Of a stretch of DNA of 64,000 nucleotides, positions 45,014 through 56,730 are shown one piece after another. The position numbers and the translations under genes were made by a program. The DNA is from Cycas panzhihuaensis. Its lineage: Eukaryota; Cycadophyta. The notes beneath the pieces were generated by a model. The model saw only the letters and a list, made by a program, of their open reading frames with translations, was not told the DNA's origin and did not search any database. The stretch lies in assembly GCA_023213395.1 (NCBI GenBank), contig CM041465.1, positions 177,079,741 to 177,143,740 of the forward strand, given 5' to 3'. The first letter of the stretch is position 1. Each line of letters starts with the position of its first letter.

Positions 45014-45508
45014 AAGATTCCCTAGTTAAGACAAGTTCAGTAGGGATCAAAAGAGAAAAGTTTGAAATTAAGTTTCTTTTAGGTTTCTAAGGGAATTTGA
45101 AAGAGTCTTTTTAGAAAATCTAAAGGAGTCTTATTAGTATTTAGGTTACAAAGCAAAGCAAGTATTAATTGCTTGAAGTACATATGAAGTACAAACTGTA
45201 CAAACTAATTTTTTGAAGTGCTTAAAATTCATTGAAATTTCACTAGCAAGGATGTTTTGAACAGGTTGTCATCTCTCTAAAGGTATGATTCAAAAATCAT
45301 ACGATTTAAGGTTGTTTCAACCTTCTTTCAATGGGCATGGGTTTAAAAAGGAGATCACAAATTTCTCTCATTTGACTCATATATTTCGAGTAATACCTAT
45401 CTTAAAGTCTTCCCCTCTATAAGACAAGTCTATTGATATTGATTTTGAAGGTATTTAATAAAGATTTTAAAAATTATAAGCATTTTTCTCAAAAAATCCT
45501 AATTGCCA
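45014..45508 (+). other. B leader, left of A
   Basis: Non-coding. 45014-45343 belongs to the tandem duplication; 45344-45508 is unique. It continues at 55825 beyond A. Confidence 0.6.
45504..45508. repeat. Target-site duplication of A, left (TGCCA)
   Basis: TGCCA here, TGGCA at 55820-55824: four of five bases agree. Confidence 0.65.
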
Positions 45509-45852
45509 TGTTGGGACTAACCCCAATGTCACTAAAGAATTGTGCATCTAGGGCCTCTCAAAGCCACATTCGAGCCCCCCCAAGGCACCTAGAGCCTCCC
45601 AATAGCCACCTAGAGCCGGCGCAACTTTATTAAGGTAGTGTATTCATTTATTATTGTTGTTTTTTAATATTGTTTGAATTATTTGTCAGCTAATGTGCAG
45701 GTCGGGTGAAGGCACTTGCCGCCTCCCCAAAATTCTATTTAACGGGTGGGAATACCTCCCTGGTGTTTTTTAACACCGCCAACTTTGGAAATCACTTATT
45801 TACTCAAGATGTGTGCAATCTAATTTCCCGCTCTGCTCCTTTGAATCCATCA
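45509..45852 (+). repeat. A 5' LTR (344 bp)
   Basis: Bounded by TG and CA; GC-richer than its surroundings and with GAGCCTCCCAATAGCCACC shared exactly with the 3' LTR. Confidence 0.88.
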
Positions 45853-45854
45853 TT

Positions 45855-45866
45855 TGGTATCAAAGC
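45855..45866 (+). other. A primer-binding site
   Basis: TGGTATCAAAGC two bases after the LTR; initiator tRNA-Met type. Confidence 0.8.
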
Positions 45867-45877
45867 ATTAGGGTTGT

Positions 45878-46126
45878 TTGATAACTGCCTATGTTGATCT
45901 AACTACTCATACATTTAGCGAAAGTGTTGCATATGACTACTTGTTGGAATCCTGGGAAGCCCATCTATCTATTGGAGAAATCAATTTAAAGTTTTACCTT
46001 ATGTGGAAGAAGATCTCGTCATCGGAAGTCAATCTTCTACAACTGGTCACAATAACATTACCAGGTTCTTCGTGTTTTACGTTTAGATATAAATCTATAT
46101 ATATTTCTTTGATATACTTTCTCTAA
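45878..46126 (+). other. Conserved leader peptide segment in A
   Basis: An 82-codon frame opening with TTG, without ATG at its start. It shares E-S-V-A-Y-D-Y-L-L-E-S-W, L-S-I-G-E-I and S-S-S-E-V-N-L-L with D 25213-25435. Upstream, one base is inserted relative to D, so the frames join differently. Sitting 12 bases after the primer site, it could be an upstream ORF or packaging-related sequence. Product unknown. Confidence 0.5.
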
Positions 46127-46310
46127 TATATTTAAAATATTTGACTTCATTTATGGCTCTGTTGCATCACTATATTCTTCGTTTATGGATCCGTTGTGTC
46201 ACTAAGTTCTTATTGATATTTCATTGATTTATTATAGTTTTGCATTAATATATTGGTATATAGTATTGATTTGATCATATATACACCTACATTATTGTGT
46301 TTAATCTTCA
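46127..46310 (+). other. A leader block left of the cargo
   Basis: Matches D 25440-25553 plus an A-specific insert of about 90 bases that contains a near-repeat (TTTATGGCTCTGTTGCATCACTA-type, then GGATCCGTTGTGTCACTA). Non-coding. Confidence 0.55.
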
Positions 46311-46480
46311 TTTTTTTTAGAGCATTCTCTTCCATTTGATATTCTGTGAGTTTCTCTTCATCCTGTATTCTCTTTTAGGCTCCATAGACCTTTATTGTGG
46401 AATAGCTCCCAGAAGCTCTTCTGCCAACATTGGCACCTTCATCCCCTCCAGCCTCCACTCTATGTTTCTTTGATGAATCA
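46311..46480 (-). other. A cargo, unassigned piece next to transportin
   Basis: On the minus strand a frame reads E-A-G-G-D-E-G-A-N-V-G-R-R-A-S-G-S-Y after the transportin part; not recognised. It may be a further exon or a piece from another gene. Confidence 0.35.
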
Positions 46481-46765
46481 TCAACAACATAAGACGTAAC
46501 TCTCTATTTCCTTCCATGTTGTGTCTGGGACACTTGCTAATTTGGCCTGAATCATAGGCATAAGAATAGGAAGAATCTCATTGCCAAATACATTTGAAAG
46601 CACATCAAGCCTAGTTGCATTACATTTCCTCAAATTCCATGAAATGATAATATAGTCTTCCTCCTCTTCTTCATCAGCACCATCTGCTCCATGAACTCGT
46701 GAGGTGCGAAATTGGGGCTTCAAATCCTGATCCATGTCAGGCACTGTTGCATCATCCTCTACACT
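46481..46765 (-). pseudogene. Transportin (importin-beta family) fragment, antisense in A
   Basis: On the minus strand the frame reads V-P-D-M-D-Q-D-L-K-P-Q-F, then R-T-S-R-V-H-G, an acidic run of D and E, W-N-L-R-K-C-N-A, L-D-V-L-S-N-V-F-G-N-E-I-L-P and L-M-P-M-I-Q-A-K-L, ending W-K-E-I-E-S-Y-V-L. This is the transportin-1 region with the acidic loop between HEAT repeats, which helps release cargo such as PY-NLS proteins in the nucleus. About 90 of some 890 family residues are present. It ends in stops after V-L-C-C, where the family continues V-L-A-L-G-A-I-A. No exon structure or promoter is visible. It is a captured gene fragment, opposite in strand to its carrier. Confidence 0.9.
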
Positions 46766-47057
46766 TCCCTTTGGTACCTCCCCACGATAGTTGAAAAAGA
46801 TAGTATTATCTCTGCTTTGGGATAGGATGAAGAACTATGAGATCATGATGCCCTAAAAAGTCCCAATGTCCTTACTTGTTTTTCCCCCTTTCTATTGTTC
46901 CAATATTCTAATAATTCATTTTCTTTTGGTCCAAAATTTCACACTTATTTGCGTATTTTACACATGAATCCTATCGCGTAGAATGCCGATTCAGATTTAC
47001 AATCCAGACCTTCAAATATACCAATCCAACCTCAGCTAAATCTTCAAGAGCTCTAAA
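46766..47057. other. A cargo, unassigned
   Basis: Next to the transportin exon on its 5' side; could be intron. No domain seen on either strand. Confidence 0.4.
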
Positions 47058-47245
47058 TAAGTGTCCCTGCATCAAATTACACAATTCCACCATTAAGCAC
47101 TGATCTCTGTCTCAAATCCCATGATATAACCCTCAAATACTTGTCTCTGCGTCAAATTCTACGATTTCACCATTCAATGACCGTCTCTACATTGAATCCC
47201 ACGATATCACCCTTAAATGACCATTTCGACATCAAATTCTTTACC
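47058..47245. repeat. Minisatellite of roughly 40-bp units
   Basis: Four to five imperfect units with the pattern GTCTCTGCGTCAAATTCTAC, then GATTTCACC and TTAAATGACC-like ends, at about 47065, 47107, 47146, 47186 and 47226. Found only in A. Confidence 0.65.
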
Positions 47246-48094
47246 AACAAAAAACTGTAATTTAATTCAAACGTCCAAAATGTGCCACCGGATGGATAAT
47301 TTTCAAGATTAAATTTGTTTGGACCACTCAATTTTCCAAATGTTCTAGATTTTCCTCGCATGGTCTGGACTGAGAGTTCAAAAATACAACATTTTTCGTT
47401 CCAACCTCCTACCATTTATAGATGCTTCTCTAATAACTATTCTTCCAACTCTTTAAAATCTAGCACTATCTTTACACAAAGCTTGTACAAGCATTGATCA
47501 CCATAGTTGGTCCAACCCCATTTGCCTCTACATCTTCAAGATTTAGGCATGAATTTGCTTGTTGCAATATGCTATTTGAATCTACTTGTCACTAGAATTA
47601 GAATTGGAAGTGAGATTTAAAAACAACATATCTCTTCACTCGTCATTGCATGGCCTCCTCAAACAAATTAAGGTAGAATTAATTTACTCTAAGCAGTCAC
47701 ATCCATAAACAGCCAAAGAAGACAAATCACAAGGAGGCATTCGAAGAATTGAACATGAGACCTCCCGCAAGTCTCCCTCTAGTTGGCCTATCAATTAGTG
47801 ATGTTCAAGATCTTCATGCCTGATTAAGTAATGAGATCCAGTTTGAAATCCTAATTCGACAAGGCTATGCGTCACTCATGATCCTTAGATCTGTCTTTAT
47901 CGTCATTGATTTGGCTTTGTCTCCACTACCCATTTGGAACAGCAATGTGCACCCAGCAAATTGGGATTAGAAACTATCCCAAACGTATTGCTCTAAGTTT
48001 CTCTAAGATGACAAATGCATGCTTGAATACGTGCAGTTTAATAACATCGTCACCTCTATTCACTCTCTATTTTTTTATTTTTTCTTATATAAAA
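47246..48094. other. A cargo, unassigned right part
   Basis: Less AT-rich than the shared leader. Short frames on both strands (47167-47415 minus, 47750-47900 plus) have no family I recognise. A plus-strand stretch near 47740-47800 reads E-E-L-N-M-R-P-P-A-S-L-P-L-V-G-L but is not placed. Confidence 0.4.
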
Positions 48095-48682
<588 letters not shown>

Positions 48683-50350
48683 GGTTCATATAGTGAGAGC
48701 GCCTTCTTAGACTTAAAGGTTTGATCTTTGTTTTATTTTTGTGCCCCTTTTTTTAATTCTATCTTCCTCGTTTTTGTTGTTTGTGTATTCACAGCAGTGA
48801 CCTATATTTTTTATTCAAATATGTTTTTTATAAAGTTTTTTAAAAAATTAAATTATATTGTATAAAAGTTGAGATTCAAGTTGGTTTTGGGTTTAAGACC
48901 CCCTTTGGTCTTTGCCCCTAATTTCATACTCTTCCATGTGACCTTCGGTATTATTTAAAATGGGCTTTGTTTCATATTCTAAAGTTTTTAAATTAAAAGT
49001 TACTTGTGTTTTTTTTTAACTCAACGAGTGAGTTCACCCTTCTGGCATCAAAAGGGTTTATCTTCTGTGAGGTCTTGGGGTCAATCCCTGCCCAGTCTAC
49101 CCTCAGGATGACAATTCAAGGGGGTTATTTTAAGGATATAATTTTTTTTCTTTTTTTTCTTTTTTTAACATTTTTAAAGCATAAGGTACTTAGATAATTT
49201 CTACAATATCTCTTCATTGGGATATTAGTTTCTAACGAAACCTATCCCGTTGAGTCCAAAATTTTCTAAGGTATAATTTAGACTGGTTATTTTCCATATT
49301 TGGAGCTTATTTTACCTATTTCTAATCAGTTTAAGTCAATTCATTTTTAAAATGCCTTCTTTTAGATTTTTAACATAAAAAAGTACTTGCTGTTATTTTC
49401 ATTATAACTTTTCTGTTTCACATCAGAATTCAGATCCGTTAGTTTTTTTGGAAAGCTGACTCACTCCTCTTCGAACTGACACTATTATTTATAAGTTTTA
49501 AAGTATTCTTGTATACTTTTAAAGCCATCAAAGTTGAAGTACATAACAGTTTTTAATTTGTCATTATTGCATATTTTTATACGTTATTTCTCAAATTTAT
49601 TAACTAAAAAGTATATTGAGTAACTCTTTACACTATATTTGATCATTTTACATTGTTCTGTAAAGTTTTTACTATTTTTTTATAATCTTTTGAGCCCAAG
49701 CTCTCGTTAAATCTCAAAAAGATGACTGCATCTTTTGTACATTAAAATCTTGACTTGTAGGAATCCATTCTCAAAACGGTTAGTTCCGTTGAACAGATAT
49801 TTCATAGATTTTCAAATTGGTATAATTTCACCTTAATTTAACATTGTTTAGTACAGCTTTAAAGTTCCTCAACTTGAGAATTCAAGATATCCCAACATGC
49901 TTGGTCTCTAACCTTTTTTAAAGAGTTCTTTCTTTTATTTCTTACCGATCACTCATAATACATGTTTGAGACTTGCATTTGATTTTTTATATAGCTTCTT
50001 TTAAGTTGATTTGTAGCATAAATTAATCATATACATCTAAAGCAAGTGACAAGTATATGATCAATTTCTTTTTCTGCAACTTAAAACGGGTACAATTCTT
50101 TTTTTTTGGAAGTTTCTTCTTTACTTTTATCTTTCTAAAGTGAAAATATATATTTTTTTTTTTTAGATTTTCAGCATTATATATCTTCATCAAGATAAAA
50201 AGATTTCTTATATTAAAAAAAAAAAAAATTATTTTTTGCTCAAGTTTGTGTTTGTTCATTTGTAAAATCAGTAGCTTAAGAATTCGTTACTTTTTTTATC
50301 ATCAAAAGGTCTTATTTCAGATCTGCATAGTCAAAAGGAAAATTAATTAC
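48683..50350 (+). other. A leader block right of the cargo, shared with D
   Basis: Collinear with D 26690-28200 (landmarks CCCTTTGGTCTTTGCCCC near 48900, ACGAAACCTATCC near 49235, AAGTACTTGCTGTTATTTTC near 49381, GTTCCGTTGA near 49785). Includes an A-specific insert near 49010-49120. Non-coding. Confidence 0.65.
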
Positions 50351-51252
50351 TTTCTTTCATCTGTGTTGAAAAGTTCATTTACTTATTGCACTTATAAAAG
50401 TTGCATCTAGTTGGTAATATGTTTTACTTTCTTATGGCATCTTTCACTTTTAAGGGCATTGTAATTACTTGCATATTTCTTTCAAACATTTATTATTTAT
50501 TTCATCTTACTTAGATGTTATTATTTTTCATTCAAGTTATTTTTTTATTTGCATAAAAGGAATCTTTCAAAACCTTAAGCAAGACCACACTACTAATTAA
50601 TTTATTTTTTACATTAAAAATGATAATTACGAATTGAACCACCATTTTTTTCCAGCCTTGCAAGGGGAATAGTTAGGACCCCTGAAGCTACCACCCCACA
50701 CACGTTAATCGACCTACTTATATTGGATGAGGACAGTCATTAGCTATCAGGTGTATTCGGTGGCAAGCTAAAGTGTAGAACCTATTCATTTTTATGGTGT
50801 TTGGAGACCAAGGCTAGACTTGGAAAGGGTGAGTGACTTAGTCCAAGAACCTTTACCACTAGATCTGTCGCTAGGCATAAGTCAGGTGTAGATGGACCAA
50901 CAACTTAGGGGGGTGTAAAAACCTTCTTAACAGCCCACGTACTGAGGTATATAAAGCCTAGTACTTACATACTGGTATATTGGGTCCTTGTTTTACCATA
51001 TGTGGGCAGGCACCATTAGACAGAATAGCAACCAAAGGTTGCCTCAGGAGAAACTTAAACTTAGAGCCTAGTAGCCTTAATAAGTCCTAGTTCACTTATT
51101 CAAACTTTGGGAAAAACCTTGGGTTATACTTGCAAGCGAATTTTTACACTTAAAACTTTTTTTAAATTTTAAATTTAAATACTTTTTTGATATTCAAATT
51201 CAAATTTTAAAAATTTATTTGTTACATTTGATCAATAAAACCTTAGTTCAAG
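50351..51252 (+). other. A leader proximal to gag
   Basis: No match in D. 50640-51100 is richer in G and C than the flanks and contains TGAGGTATATAAAGCC near 50943. I see no coding frame. It ends two bases before the gag ATG. Confidence 0.5.
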
Positions 51253-52236
51253 ATGACGTCTACCTTTGGGAACATGATTATCCCCAAATTTAATGGAAAC
51301 AATTTCTTCAATTTGAGTATGAGGATGAGACCCATCCTCATAGCTAACAACATGTGGGAAATTATGAAGACATGCTACAACGAACCAGGACCAAATCCAT
51401 CTGATGTAGAAAAGGTTACCTACAAGGAGAATGTCAAAAATGACAGCAAAACCTTAGCCCTCATCTTCTGTGCACTAGAAAATCATGTGTTCCCAAGAGT
51501 TAGTGAATCAGTTAAGTCCAAAGAAGCTTGGGATACCTTACAGTTGATATATAAAGCAGCAACCTCCTCTAAATTACAGCACTTGATGAGAAAGTTTAAA
51601 AATTTATGTATAATGCCCACTGAAATAGTAACCAAATTTATGACCAAAGTCTAAGATATTGTAAACTAAATAAGGTCAATTAGAGATACCCTAACTGAAC
51701 AAAGGGTAGTTGAAATGATCCTTAGATGTGTAGGAGTTGTAAGACGTTTCGAAATGGTGGCTACTAGTATCAGTGTATCAAAGGATCTAAGTACTCTTAA
51801 AGTAAAACAACTTAGTGCCATGCTTATGTCTATATAAGAGCAGCAAAGTGCAAATGAATCTCTAGAATATGTCTTTGCTACAAAGGTCTGCATTCAATCC
51901 AACTCCCAAGCAAAGACCTCAAGGCAAAAGGAATCTCCTCCAAGGAGAAAAGGTAGAAATCTTCAAAGGGATACTAGACAAGACCCTCTACGATATCAAG
52001 CCTGTCACCATAGGAGGTAAGGAGGACCCCAACAACATGAATACCCTCCAAGAAATACCAATCAAGGGAGATAATTTGAGAATCCTCCTTACTATCCAAA
52101 TTGTTAAGGGAATTCTCAATCTTCAAGGTCAAATCCAGCATATCAAGACAACAGACCAAGAGACAACCCTCATCAATCTTATGAGGAAAGGGGGAGGTCT
52201 TTCAATATTGATCGTTTTCATCCAAGAAGTAGAAGC
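51253..52236 (+). pseudogene. A gag (copia, UBN2 type)
   Basis: ATG 51253 opens 133 codons: F-N-G-N-N-F, R-P-I-L-I-A-N-N-M-W-E-I, D-S-K-T-L-A-L-I-F-C-A-L near 51440 and S-K-E-A-W-D-T-L near 51516, the usual copia gag core. TAA at 51652-51654 ends the open part; the frame carries on with stops at 51667 and 51835 to about 51890. Beyond that the basic, P, R and Q-rich linker continues and has an overlapping frame at 51869-52240. The linker precedes a zinc knuckle near 52268: C-x2-Y-x4-H-x4-C, second Cys lost. In the parent it forms the particle. Confidence 0.82.
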
Positions 52237-53960
52237 CTAAGTTATGGGAGAAGAGATCCATTATATTGCACTTATTACCATAGAAGTGGTCACACTGAAG
52301 ATAAATGCTTCTCAAAACATGGACCACCATCTAGAGGATATGCTCTAAATTCATCAGAATCAAAGGTTAATAATAGGTTATTTCTATCTAGTTTTTCTAT
52401 TAAGGAAGAAGACGACAATAGTTGGTATATCAATTCATGTTGCTCAACCCACATAACTCACAAAGAATATTTATTTCAAATCTTTGATAAAAACAGAAAA
52501 GGGTCAATTATGTTTTGAGGCAATACTTCCCATGAATTAGTTAGGAAAGGTAACATAGCTTTGATGACTAATATTGGCAAATATAGATATTTAGATAATG
52601 TCTTATATGTCCCTGCCCTATGGAAGAACTTGCTATCAGTAGGACAGATGATGAGACAAGATTACAAGGTGATTTTTTATAATAATAAATGTGTTATCAA
52701 AGATAAGAGGAAAAATAAAGTTATTATTGTCAAAGGTAAAATGACTAAGGATCGTTTATTTAAGCTTATCCTCACTCTGTCAGATACCTATACCCTTAAA
52801 ACTTCAACTACCATGGATAGTGATTTGTGGCATAGATGATTTGGTCATCTTAACCACAATAGCTTGGCTCTTATGAAAATGTTGGATATGGTTAATGGTT
52901 TACCATCTATTGATGTCAATAAAAAGCTGTGTGAGGGATACGTTATTGGTAAACAACATAAAGAAAGCTTTTTGGATTTTAGTCATTGAGCATCTACCCC
53001 TCTTCAACTAGTATACACAAACATTTGTAGACCGATGACTACTCCCTCCTTAGCAGGTGTAAAATTTTTCTCACATTTATTGATGACTTCACAAGGACGA
53101 CATAGGTTTTCTTTCTAAAATATAAATCAAATGCTTTCAACCACTTTGTTGACTTCAAAACCTTTGTTGAGCGACAAAGTGGATATTATATCATTTCTCT
53201 AAGATCAGATAATGGAGGAGAGTTTAAACCTAATTCTTTCAAGGACTATTGTATCTACTATGGGATTAGGAGACATTTCACCAACCCGTACACCCCACAA
53301 CAAAATGGTGTAGCGGAAAGAAAGAATTGAACTATCATTAAAATGGAAAGATGTATGCTTAAGGATAAGAACTTTGACCATGAATTTTAGGCTGAAGCAG
53401 TTCATATAGTCGTCTACTTACTCAATAGATGTTCCAACAAAGTGATTAGGTGGAAAACTCCAAAAGAAGCATAGACTGGTTATGAACCAAGTATACATCA
53501 TCTCAGGGTATTTGGATGTCTAGCATATACCATATTCCTGATCAAAGAAGAATTAAGTTGGATGACCATAATGTCAAATGTATCTTCATTGGCTATAATG
53601 AATCTTCTAAATCCTATAAAATCTATAATCTAAAATCAAGAAAAGTTATGGTGAGTAGAGACATCAAGTTTCAGGAAGATACCTACTACCAAGATAATTA
53701 GGAAAAGCAAAAGGAGATTGCCATTAAATTTGATACATCAAGTAAGTCCAAATATGTGACTCCTATGTAGAGAAGTATCCATGAACCCACTAGTGACGGA
53801 ACTTCATCTCAACCTCCATCATAACATCTACCCAAATAGGTTCATCGCAACCATGACTTAGGAAATATCTTGGATAACAATAGGAGATCCACATGCTCAC
53901 ATAGGGTCAACTTTGTCTTAATAAACAAGGTACTCGAAACTCATGAGCCTCAAACCTTTG
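52237..53960 (+). pseudogene. A protease and integrase
   Basis: Protease near 52423: S-W-Y-I-N-S-C-C-S-T-H where active copia has W-x-x-D-S-G-A, so the catalytic Asp is Asn and Gly is Cys. L-Y-V-P-x-L-x-K-N-L-L-S-V-G-Q near 52605 is intact. Integrase zinc finger near 52827: L-W-H-R, stop, F-G-H-L, later C-E-G-Y in place of C-x2-C. Core: V-Y-T-N-I-C near 53010 (first catalytic Asp now Asn), R-S-D-N-G-G-E-F near 53203 (kept) and N-G-V-A-E-R-K near 53306 (Glu kept). A frameshift lies near 53060. The GKPSVSHL-type end is at 53490-53700 with F-I-G-Y and V-S-R-D-I-K-F. Confidence 0.82.
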
Positions 53961-53979
53961 CTGAGGCTAATCAACATGA

Positions 53980-54807
53980 ATGTTGGAAGAAGAATATAAG
54001 TCTATTATTAAGAATGATACATGGGAACTCATGGAGTTACCACCAAAAAAGAAAGCTATTGGCACCAAATTTGTCTATAAAACCAAGTTCCACTCAGATG
54101 GCTCCATCGATAAGTATAAAGCTAGATTGGTCGTAAAAGGATATGCTCAAAGAGAAGGCATAGACTATACAGAAACATTTGCCTCTGTCGCTAAGATGGA
54201 ATATATTCGAATGATGATGAGTTTAGTCACCCAAATAGGTTGGAAAGTTTATCAAATGGATGTGAAAAGTTCTTTCCTAAATGGATATATCAAAGAAGAC
54301 ATCTATGTCACTCAACCTCTCGGTTTTGAAGTCAAGGGGGAAGAGAACAAAGTGTACAAGTTTAAAAAGGCATTATATAGTCTAAAACAAGCACCCAGGG
54401 CTTGGTATTCCCAAATAGATAAGTATTTTAGAGATCAACGGTTTGAGAGACCTCAAGCAGATCTAAACTTATACACTCAAATCAAGGGAAGTTTAATCTT
54501 AATAGTAGGTCTTTATGTGGATGACCTAGTCTATACCGGAAATGACTCACATCTTTTACATCAATTTAAAGATGTTATGTGTAAGAAATTTGGGATGACA
54601 GACTTAGGCCTCATGCATTACTTCCTAGAATTGGAAGTTTGGCAGAACAAACAAGGAATCTTCATCTCTCAACGTAAATATATATTGGATCTATTACAGA
54701 GATTCAGAATGATAGATTGCAAACCGTTGGCAATCCCAGTAGAAACTAGAATCAAACTATTTAAGACAAATGATTTGACTTCAATTGATCCAACTATCTA
54801 TAGATAG
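53980..54807 (+). pseudogene. A reverse transcriptase, open for 275 codons
   Basis: Open from ATG 53980 to TAG 54805-54807. Contains W-E-L-M-E-L-P-P near 54025, K-Y-K-A-R-L-V-V-K-G-Y near 54115, Y-Q-M-D-V-K-S-S-F-L-N-G near 54250 (first catalytic Asp kept), Y-S-L-K-Q-A-P-R-A-W-Y near 54380 and Y-V-D-D at 54514-54525. C-terminal thumb pattern L-G-L-M-H-Y-F-L-E-L-E-V near 54610. It is the longest intact coding stretch in the window and all RT catalytic residues are readable, but gag, protease and integrase around it are dead. Confidence 0.9.
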
Positions 54808-55462
54808 CTCATTGGCATCCTAATATATTTGACATCTACTCGACCAGATATAACACACTTAGTCAATGTTGTGTCCAGATTCATGCAGAATCCAAAAGAC
54901 CTCTCATTGGCAAGTTGCCAAGAGAATTCTTACATACCTTAAAGGGACTCTAGACTTTGGGTTATATTACAAAGCCATGTCTAAATTTTAGTTGATTGGT
55001 TATACAGATTCAAATTGAGAAGGTGATGTTAATGATAGAAAGTCTACAACGGGTTATGTATTCAGTATGGGATCAGCAGTAGTAGCTTAGAGTATAAAGA
55101 AGCAAAATACCGTTTCCTTATCCACAGCCAAGGTAGAGTATAAAGCAGAAGTTACAGGAAATTGTGAATCAATATGACTAAGGAGACTTTTATAGGATTT
55201 TCAGAATAAACAACAAGGTCCCACTCAAATTTGGTGTGATAATCAAAGCACTATCCAAATGGCCAAAAATCTGGTATTCCACAGCAGAACAAAATATATT
55301 GAAACTCAACACCACTTCATTTGGGAACTTATACAAGAAGACGAGATCGAGTTAGCTTATTACAGCACCAAAGATCAGACAACAGATATTTTTACAAAGA
55401 CTTTGGGAAAGATCAAATTTGAGAAGTTCAGAGATAATTTGCGAGTTGTCTACATTGAGCTT
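54808..55462 (+). pseudogene. A RNase H
   Basis: Continues RT after the TAG. R-P-D-I near 54845, Y-T-D-S-N near 55000 (first Asp kept), R-K-S-T-T-G-Y near 55040, V-E-Y near 55134 (Glu kept), W-C-D-N-Q near 55233 and D-I-F-T-K-T-L-G near 55385. One frameshift near 54915 and several stops, mostly TAG and TGA at tryptophan positions. Confidence 0.82.
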
Positions 55463-55473
55463 ATGGGGGAGAA
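55463..55473 (+). other. A polypurine tract
   Basis: ATGGGGGAGAA directly before the 3' LTR. Confidence 0.8.
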
Positions 55474-55819
55474 TGTTGGGACTAACCCTAATATCAATAA
55501 AGAATTGTATGCCTAGGACCCCTCAAAGCCACCTATGAGGCTTCTTAGGGCACCTAGAGCCTCCCAATAGCCACCTAGAGCCAACGCAACTTTATTAAGG
55601 CATGTGTATTCATTTATTATTATTTTTTTTTAATATTGTTTGAATTATTAATCGACTAACGTGTAGGTCGGGTGATAGCGCTTGTCGCCTCTCCAAAACT
55701 CTATTTAAGGGGTGGGAATACCTCCCTAGAATTTTTTTAACACCACCAACTTCGGAAATGACTTGTTTACTCAAAATGTGTGCGATCTAATGTCCCTCCC
55801 TACTCTAATAAATCCATCA
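55474..55819 (+). repeat. A 3' LTR (346 bp)
   Basis: TGTTGGGACTAACCC to AATCCATCA; TGGCA target copy at 55820-55824, after which the B leader resumes. Confidence 0.88.
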
Positions 55820-56028
55820 TGGCATTCTAGGATTTCAACCCAGATTCTAAATCTTCTTCAAAAAATTGTATAGATTTAGAATCTATATTTCAAGGACTAC
55901 ATTTTATACCCATTATTTTGATAATCTGTACACCTATAAAATTTCGTACATATCTATATAATATATAGCCATATAGCCAAAAAGTATAATCTTACGATCC
56001 ATTTTTGCTTAATTTCATAAATCTGAAA

Positions 56029-56730
56029 ATGGCCTCTTTAATTATTGCCCTCAATGAAGTAGATAAATTTACATAAATAAATTTTAACATATGAAAAATT
56101 AAAATAGGACTTTTTAGAGAAAAAAATGCATGAAAATTTGTAATTGGATAAGAAAAGAAACCTTATGATATCATTGATTTAATAAGCTAGGAAGAGAGGG
56201 ACAATATAACCATTGTCATTCTTAAATTCTCAATTTTAGACTCTCTTATGTCTTGTGTAGGTGGTGTAGGTACTTCTTCGAAAATATGGAAGATGGTAAC
56301 TTCTTTATTCAGTCAAAGGAATAAGCATAGAATAATTTCCCTAAGGGAAGAACTATATAAATTTAGAATAAGAGAAAATCAACATGTTTATGATTTTGTT
56401 GTAAAAGTAAACAATGTTAAATGTAATCTTATTACAACTAGAGATAAGATTATAGACACAAAATACATTTATTTGGTAGTAAATAAACTACCTCAATCAT
56501 TTGACAGTATGGTTAATATGCTTACAAGAGAAGGTCAAACTGCTGATATGACCTTTGAGACTTTAATAGGACATATACTAAACCAGAAATAGAGGAATGA
56601 AAGATATGAAGAAGAAGCTCAAATTGAAGAGGTTTTCTATCTAAACTCAACTTGGGCAGCAAAGGACATGGGAAGACTACTTTTCAAGGGCGTGGTAGGA
56701 TAACTCCAATAGAAAATAGAAATTAGATAG
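56029..56730 (+). pseudogene. B gag (copia, UBN2 type)
   Basis: A gag start is plausible at ATG 56029 (M-A-S-L-I-I). The clearest part is 56248-56592: S-S-K-I-W-K-M-V-T-S-L-F, L-R-E-E-L-Y-K-F and L-P-Q-S-F-D-S-M-V-N-M-L, the second half of the copia gag core where it spaces out to an L-P-x-S-x-x-x-x-V motif. It ends at TAG 56590-56592 and a basic tail follows. The N-terminal third is broken by frameshifts. The leader 55825-56028 before it holds nothing else. Confidence 0.75.

Larger units (their letters stand above)
31641..45343. repeat. Tandem segmental duplication, copy 2 (13.7 kb)
   Basis: Direct repeat of 13242-31639 without D. The junction reads GGGTTG then ATCAATGG: the left side is B leader and the right side is G1 protease. 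One G at 31640 matches neither parent, and there is little or no microhomology, which fits end joining. It ends at GCATGGGTT (45343), inside the intact B leader. Confidence 0.9.
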
